Program-made: the position numbers and the translations under genes | Assembly (NCBI GenBank): GCA_027056615.1 | Contig: JALUKJ010000039.1 | Coordinates: 1-5,597 of the forward strand | Length of the DNA stretch: 5,597 bases | From: Campylobacteraceae bacterium | GTDB taxonomy: Bacteria; Campylobacterota; Campylobacteria; Campylobacterales; Sulfurovaceae | Direction: 5' to 3' | Shown here: piece after piece, positions 5,188 through 5,597 of the stretch | Layout of the letters: every line of letters begins with the position of its first letter | Position numbering within the stretch: position 1 is the stretch's first letter | Notes under the pieces: generated by a model | Database searches by the model: none | The model's input: only the letters and a program-made list of their open reading frames with translations | What the model was told of the DNA's origin: nothing

Positions 5188-5597
5188 AGAGAGATAGAAT
5201 AGGAACTTTTCCTCGTTCCACAACTCCAGTTGTGGAATGCCTATTGGAATTACAACTCACCATAACCTCTTTAATGTAACCTCTTTTAACAGGATTCTGA
5301 TGTATATAATTTATTTTTTCAAACATCATAGCTTCTGACTGTATCAATTTAGGATGAAAACCATCTTCCCATATTTGATAGGTACTTTTTGTTTTATGTG
5401 CCTTTTGATGAAAAGAAAACTGTTTTAGCAAGGTTGTTGCATTTTTCTTCTCTAATAATTTTAACAATTCATATGCACTGTAGGCTTTAAACTTTTGCAT
5501 ACTTTTAGCAATATCATCACTTTGAGCTACAAGGTGTAAATGCTTTTCAAGTATGACATATGAAAAAATAGTCAAATTATCACTCTTTTGTAAGTGG
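5132..5597 (-). CDS. REP-associated tyrosine transposase (RAYT, Y1/IS200-like HUH enzyme), 5'-partial with abnormal C-terminus
   Basis: The reading frame is open to the right edge, so the N-terminus is missing; the TTG at 5575 is only the first internal start-like codon. Numbering from it, FSYVILEKHLHLVAQ (4-18) is the HUH motif region with H12-L-H14, the metal-binding pair of single-strand DNA nucleases. FKAYSAYELLKLL (29-41) holds candidate catalytic tyrosines Y32 and Y35. IWEDGFHPKLIQSEAMMFEK (68-87) and YIHQNPVKRGYI (90-101) are typical of this class. RAYTs cut and join REP palindromes as single strands. Normally the 'NPVKRG' block is followed by a 'W-Y-S-S-A-R-N-Y' segment. Here it runs instead into NRHSTTGVVERG, which is the translated REP palindrome, and then into antisense of the neighbouring gene's 3' end. 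The family is secure; activity is doubtful because of the altered C-terminus. Confidence -1.
   Translation of the reverse strand, partial: HLQKSDNLTIFSYVILEKHLHLVAQSDDIAKSMQKFKAYSAYELLKLLEKKNATTLLKQFSFHQKAHKTKSTYQIWEDGFHPKLIQSEAMMFEKINYIHQNPVKRGYIKEVMVSCNSNRHSTTGVVERGKVPILSLSIFSLVYATSLYLLQERQ
5201..5213. repeat. Small inverted repeat beside the REP palindrome
   Basis: AGGAA-CTT-TTCCT is a 5-bp stem with a 3-nt loop immediately left of the REP palindrome. It may be the edge of the REP unit or the junction with the disrupted gene. REP units often carry short guide sequences beside the main hairpin, but no clear guide tetranucleotide can be proven here. Confidence -1.
5214..5240. repeat. REP-type palindrome (target of the adjacent RAYT)
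   Basis: TTCCACAACT (5216-5225) and AGTTGTGGAA (5228-5237) form a perfect 10-bp inverted repeat with CC at the centre. In effect it is an 8-bp stem with the loop CTCCAG. The flanks CG on the left and TGC on the right match what I recall as a dispersed bacterial repeat of the form CGTTCC-stem-CTCCAG-stem-GGAATGC, which is linked to RAYT genes. Here the outer and loop bases are kept while the stem bases differ with compensation. It lies 28 nt after the stop at 5187 and could protect that mRNA's 3' end. It lacks a T-run, so it is not a typical terminator. Confidence -1.

Noticed and set aside
1..5597. The window is a complete circular plasmid
   Set aside because: Joining the ends does not give the transposase a convincing N-terminus and no terminal overlap is seen. 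Circularity can be neither shown nor excluded.

Overview
The window is AT-rich (roughly 30% G+C by eye). It carries an iteron-type theta-replication origin, two different Rep_3-type initiator-like proteins, the remains of a Doc toxin module and a REP-associated tyrosine transposase. This is plasmid or plasmid-derived accessory DNA. Low G+C, Lys/Ile/Asn/Phe-rich proteins, TATAAT promoters without clear -35 boxes, and resemblance from memory to Sulfurimonas/Sulfurovum/Arcobacter plasmid proteins suggest Campylobacterota. That assignment is inference, since no rRNA or other marker is present.

Layout. (1) Positions 5-2085, plus strand, are a tightly packed three-gene operon: a Rep_3-like winged-helix protein whose beginning lies at the window edge, a RhuM/BRO-like DNA-binding protein starting 3 nt later, and a Doc (death-on-curing) protein overlapping it by one base (TAATG). 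The Doc protein has apparently lost its centre in frame, including the catalytic HxFxDGNKR motif. The DNA-binding gene contains a perfect 13-bp inverted repeat inside its coding sequence. (2) Positions 2092-3270, minus strand, encode the main replication initiator, convergent with the toxin operon. (3) Positions 3271-3664 are the control and origin region: rep ribosome binding site, TATAAT promoter, an imperfect inverted repeat that may be the Rep operator, four direct iterons of 21-22 bp (ACATTA...GTCCCC), then purine-rich and AT-rich DNA. (4) Positions 3665-5187, plus strand, are a two-gene operon of uncharacterised proteins. The second resembles a known family of hypothetical proteins and looks shortened at its C-terminus. 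(5) From 5132 to the right edge, minus strand, is a tyrosine (HUH) transposase of the RAYT class, cut by the window edge. Its abnormal C-terminus is encoded by a REP-type palindrome (5216-5237) that sits where the preceding gene breaks off.

How the parts work together: the minus-strand Rep with its iterons should drive and control replication. The RhuM-like/Doc pair would be a plasmid addiction module, now probably toxin-dead, so its DNA-binding partner may survive as a regulator together with the upstream Rep-like protein. The RAYT/REP unit looks like a later insertion that damaged the end of the unknown operon. The most interesting items are the Rep-like/RhuM-like/dead-Doc operon, the hairpin inside the RhuM-like gene, and the REP-RAYT fusion at the right end.
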